Part shown: piece by piece, positions 14,368 to 14,702 of the stretch | Numbering within the stretch: position 1 is the first letter of the stretch | How the letters are laid out: each line of letters starts with the position of its first letter | From: Litorivivens sp041619575 | Lineage (GTDB): Bacteria; Pseudomonadota; Gammaproteobacteria; Pseudomonadales; Spongiibacteraceae | Direction: 5' to 3' | Assembly (NCBI GenBank): GCA_041619575.1 | Contig: JBFKDP010000069.1 | Span: forward strand, 1-14,702 | DNA length: 14,702 bases | Made by a program: the position numbers and the translations under genes | Notes under the pieces: model-generated | Databases searched by the model: none | Seen by the model: the letters and a program-made list of their open reading frames with translations, nothing else | Told to the model about the DNA's origin: nothing

Positions 14368-14686
14368 CCTACGCAATCGTTTCTCTCGTTTTTACTCTAG
14401 CCTTAATTCACGCTTAAATTGCTCTAACATTCGCGTATATCGGCACAGGCCATTAGCAAAATAATTTTCCCACCGCCGCCGTGCATGCCAACAATTTCCC
14501 AATCAGCACTTTGGCACCCTTTTTTAGCGATTCACTCTATCGACCCAGCCATCTAGCTTGTCTTGATTGCGTCTTTCTTCAATATAAAACCTGGAGATAT
14601 AAAAGTTATATCCACAAATCTATCAGCCAAGCGTGGTCAGAATTGAAGGCCCTCAGCACAAAAACCAGCCTGACGAGGAAGCACAA
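14368..14686. other. A+T-rich stretch without a convincing gene
   Basis: These 319 bases are visibly richer in A and T than the core genes. A GTG-started frame at 14481-14690 has no ribosome binding site and no recognisable family, and I do not count it as a gene. The only structure seen is a pair of ATATAAAA direct repeats and a dyad at 14596-14612, with a poor promoter-like tract (TTGATT at 14563, TATAAA at 14583, spacing too short). Confidence 0.5.
14596..14612. promoter_or_regulatory. Operator-like dyad
   Basis: GATATAA (14596-14602) and TTATATC (14606-14612) are perfect complements around AAG, a 17-bp palindrome of the size bound by dimeric repressors. An extra ATATAAAA lies at 14582-14589, 15 bases before its copy inside the dyad (14597-14604). 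It sits 74 bases before the possible gene start at 14687. Confidence 0.4.
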
Positions 14687-14702
14687 ATGAAGGCGGGAGA
14701 AG
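14687..14702 (+). CDS. Possible gene start running off the window
   Basis: ATG at 14687 follows GAGGAAG (14675-14681) with a seven-base gap from AGGA, a strong ribosome binding site. Only five codons (MKAGE) are present, so nothing can be said of the product. The call rests on the start context and the operator-like dyad upstream. Confidence 0.3.

Noticed and set aside
14481..14690. GTG-started frame of 69 codons
   Set aside because: No ribosome binding site, no recognisable domain, and low-complexity composition in an A+T-rich area; likely chance.
1..14702. CRISPR arrays, insertion sequences, phage genes
   Set aside because: No regularly spaced repeats, transposase, integrase or terminal inverted repeats were found.

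Overview
This is a chromosomal core region of a gammaproteobacterium. The order apaH – cca – SDR, then folK/folB/tsaD on the opposite strand, divergent from rpsU – yqeY – dnaG – rpoD, resembles the macromolecular-synthesis neighbourhood of Pseudomonas and of marine Cellvibrionales-like bacteria. The proteins look typically gammaproteobacterial: the S21, RpoD and DnaG sequences, and a CCA enzyme of 364 residues without an HD domain. I cannot name the genus from sequence alone.

Layout. Positions 1-106 hold the C-terminus of ApaH, followed by cca (138-1232) and a one-base-overlapping pteridine-reductase-type SDR gene (1232-1987). Convergent to these, on the minus strand, is tsaD (3942-2896) – folB (2828-2472) – folK (2479-1994). 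The pteridine reductase and the two fol genes form a folate/pterin cluster, and plsY, often found between tsaD and folB in relatives, is absent. The divergent intergenic region 3943-4195 carries an rpsU promoter and two perfect inverted repeats. Then come rpsU (4196-4411), a YqeY-type gene (4422-4874), dnaG (4987-6774) and rpoD (6967-8760). rpoD has its own promoter, with a perfect TATAAT, in the dnaG-rpoD gap.

Downstream of rpoD is a small lipoprotein gene (8893-9405) of unknown function. It converges, two bases apart, on a three-gene minus-strand signalling cassette (13643 down to 9408). The cassette encodes a phosphoacceptor-domain/receiver/class III nucleotidyl cyclase fusion, a single-domain response regulator, and a membrane-bound hybrid histidine kinase with its own receiver. 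Together they look like a phosphorelay that controls cyclic nucleotide synthesis. The cyclase has Glu rather than Lys at the main purine-specifying position, so its product may be cGMP. This cassette is the most interesting part of the window.

Divergent from the cyclase is a CAU-anticodon tRNA gene, probably the lysidine-modified tRNA-Ile2 (13933-14009). It is preceded by a promoter with a GC-rich discriminator and by a degenerate partial copy of a similar tRNA. The last 690 bases are richer in A+T and largely non-coding. They hold one well-initiated 43-codon reading frame, an operator-like dyad, and a possible gene start running off the end. This could be the beginning of a tRNA-anchored accessory segment, but no integrase or attachment repeat is visible in the window.
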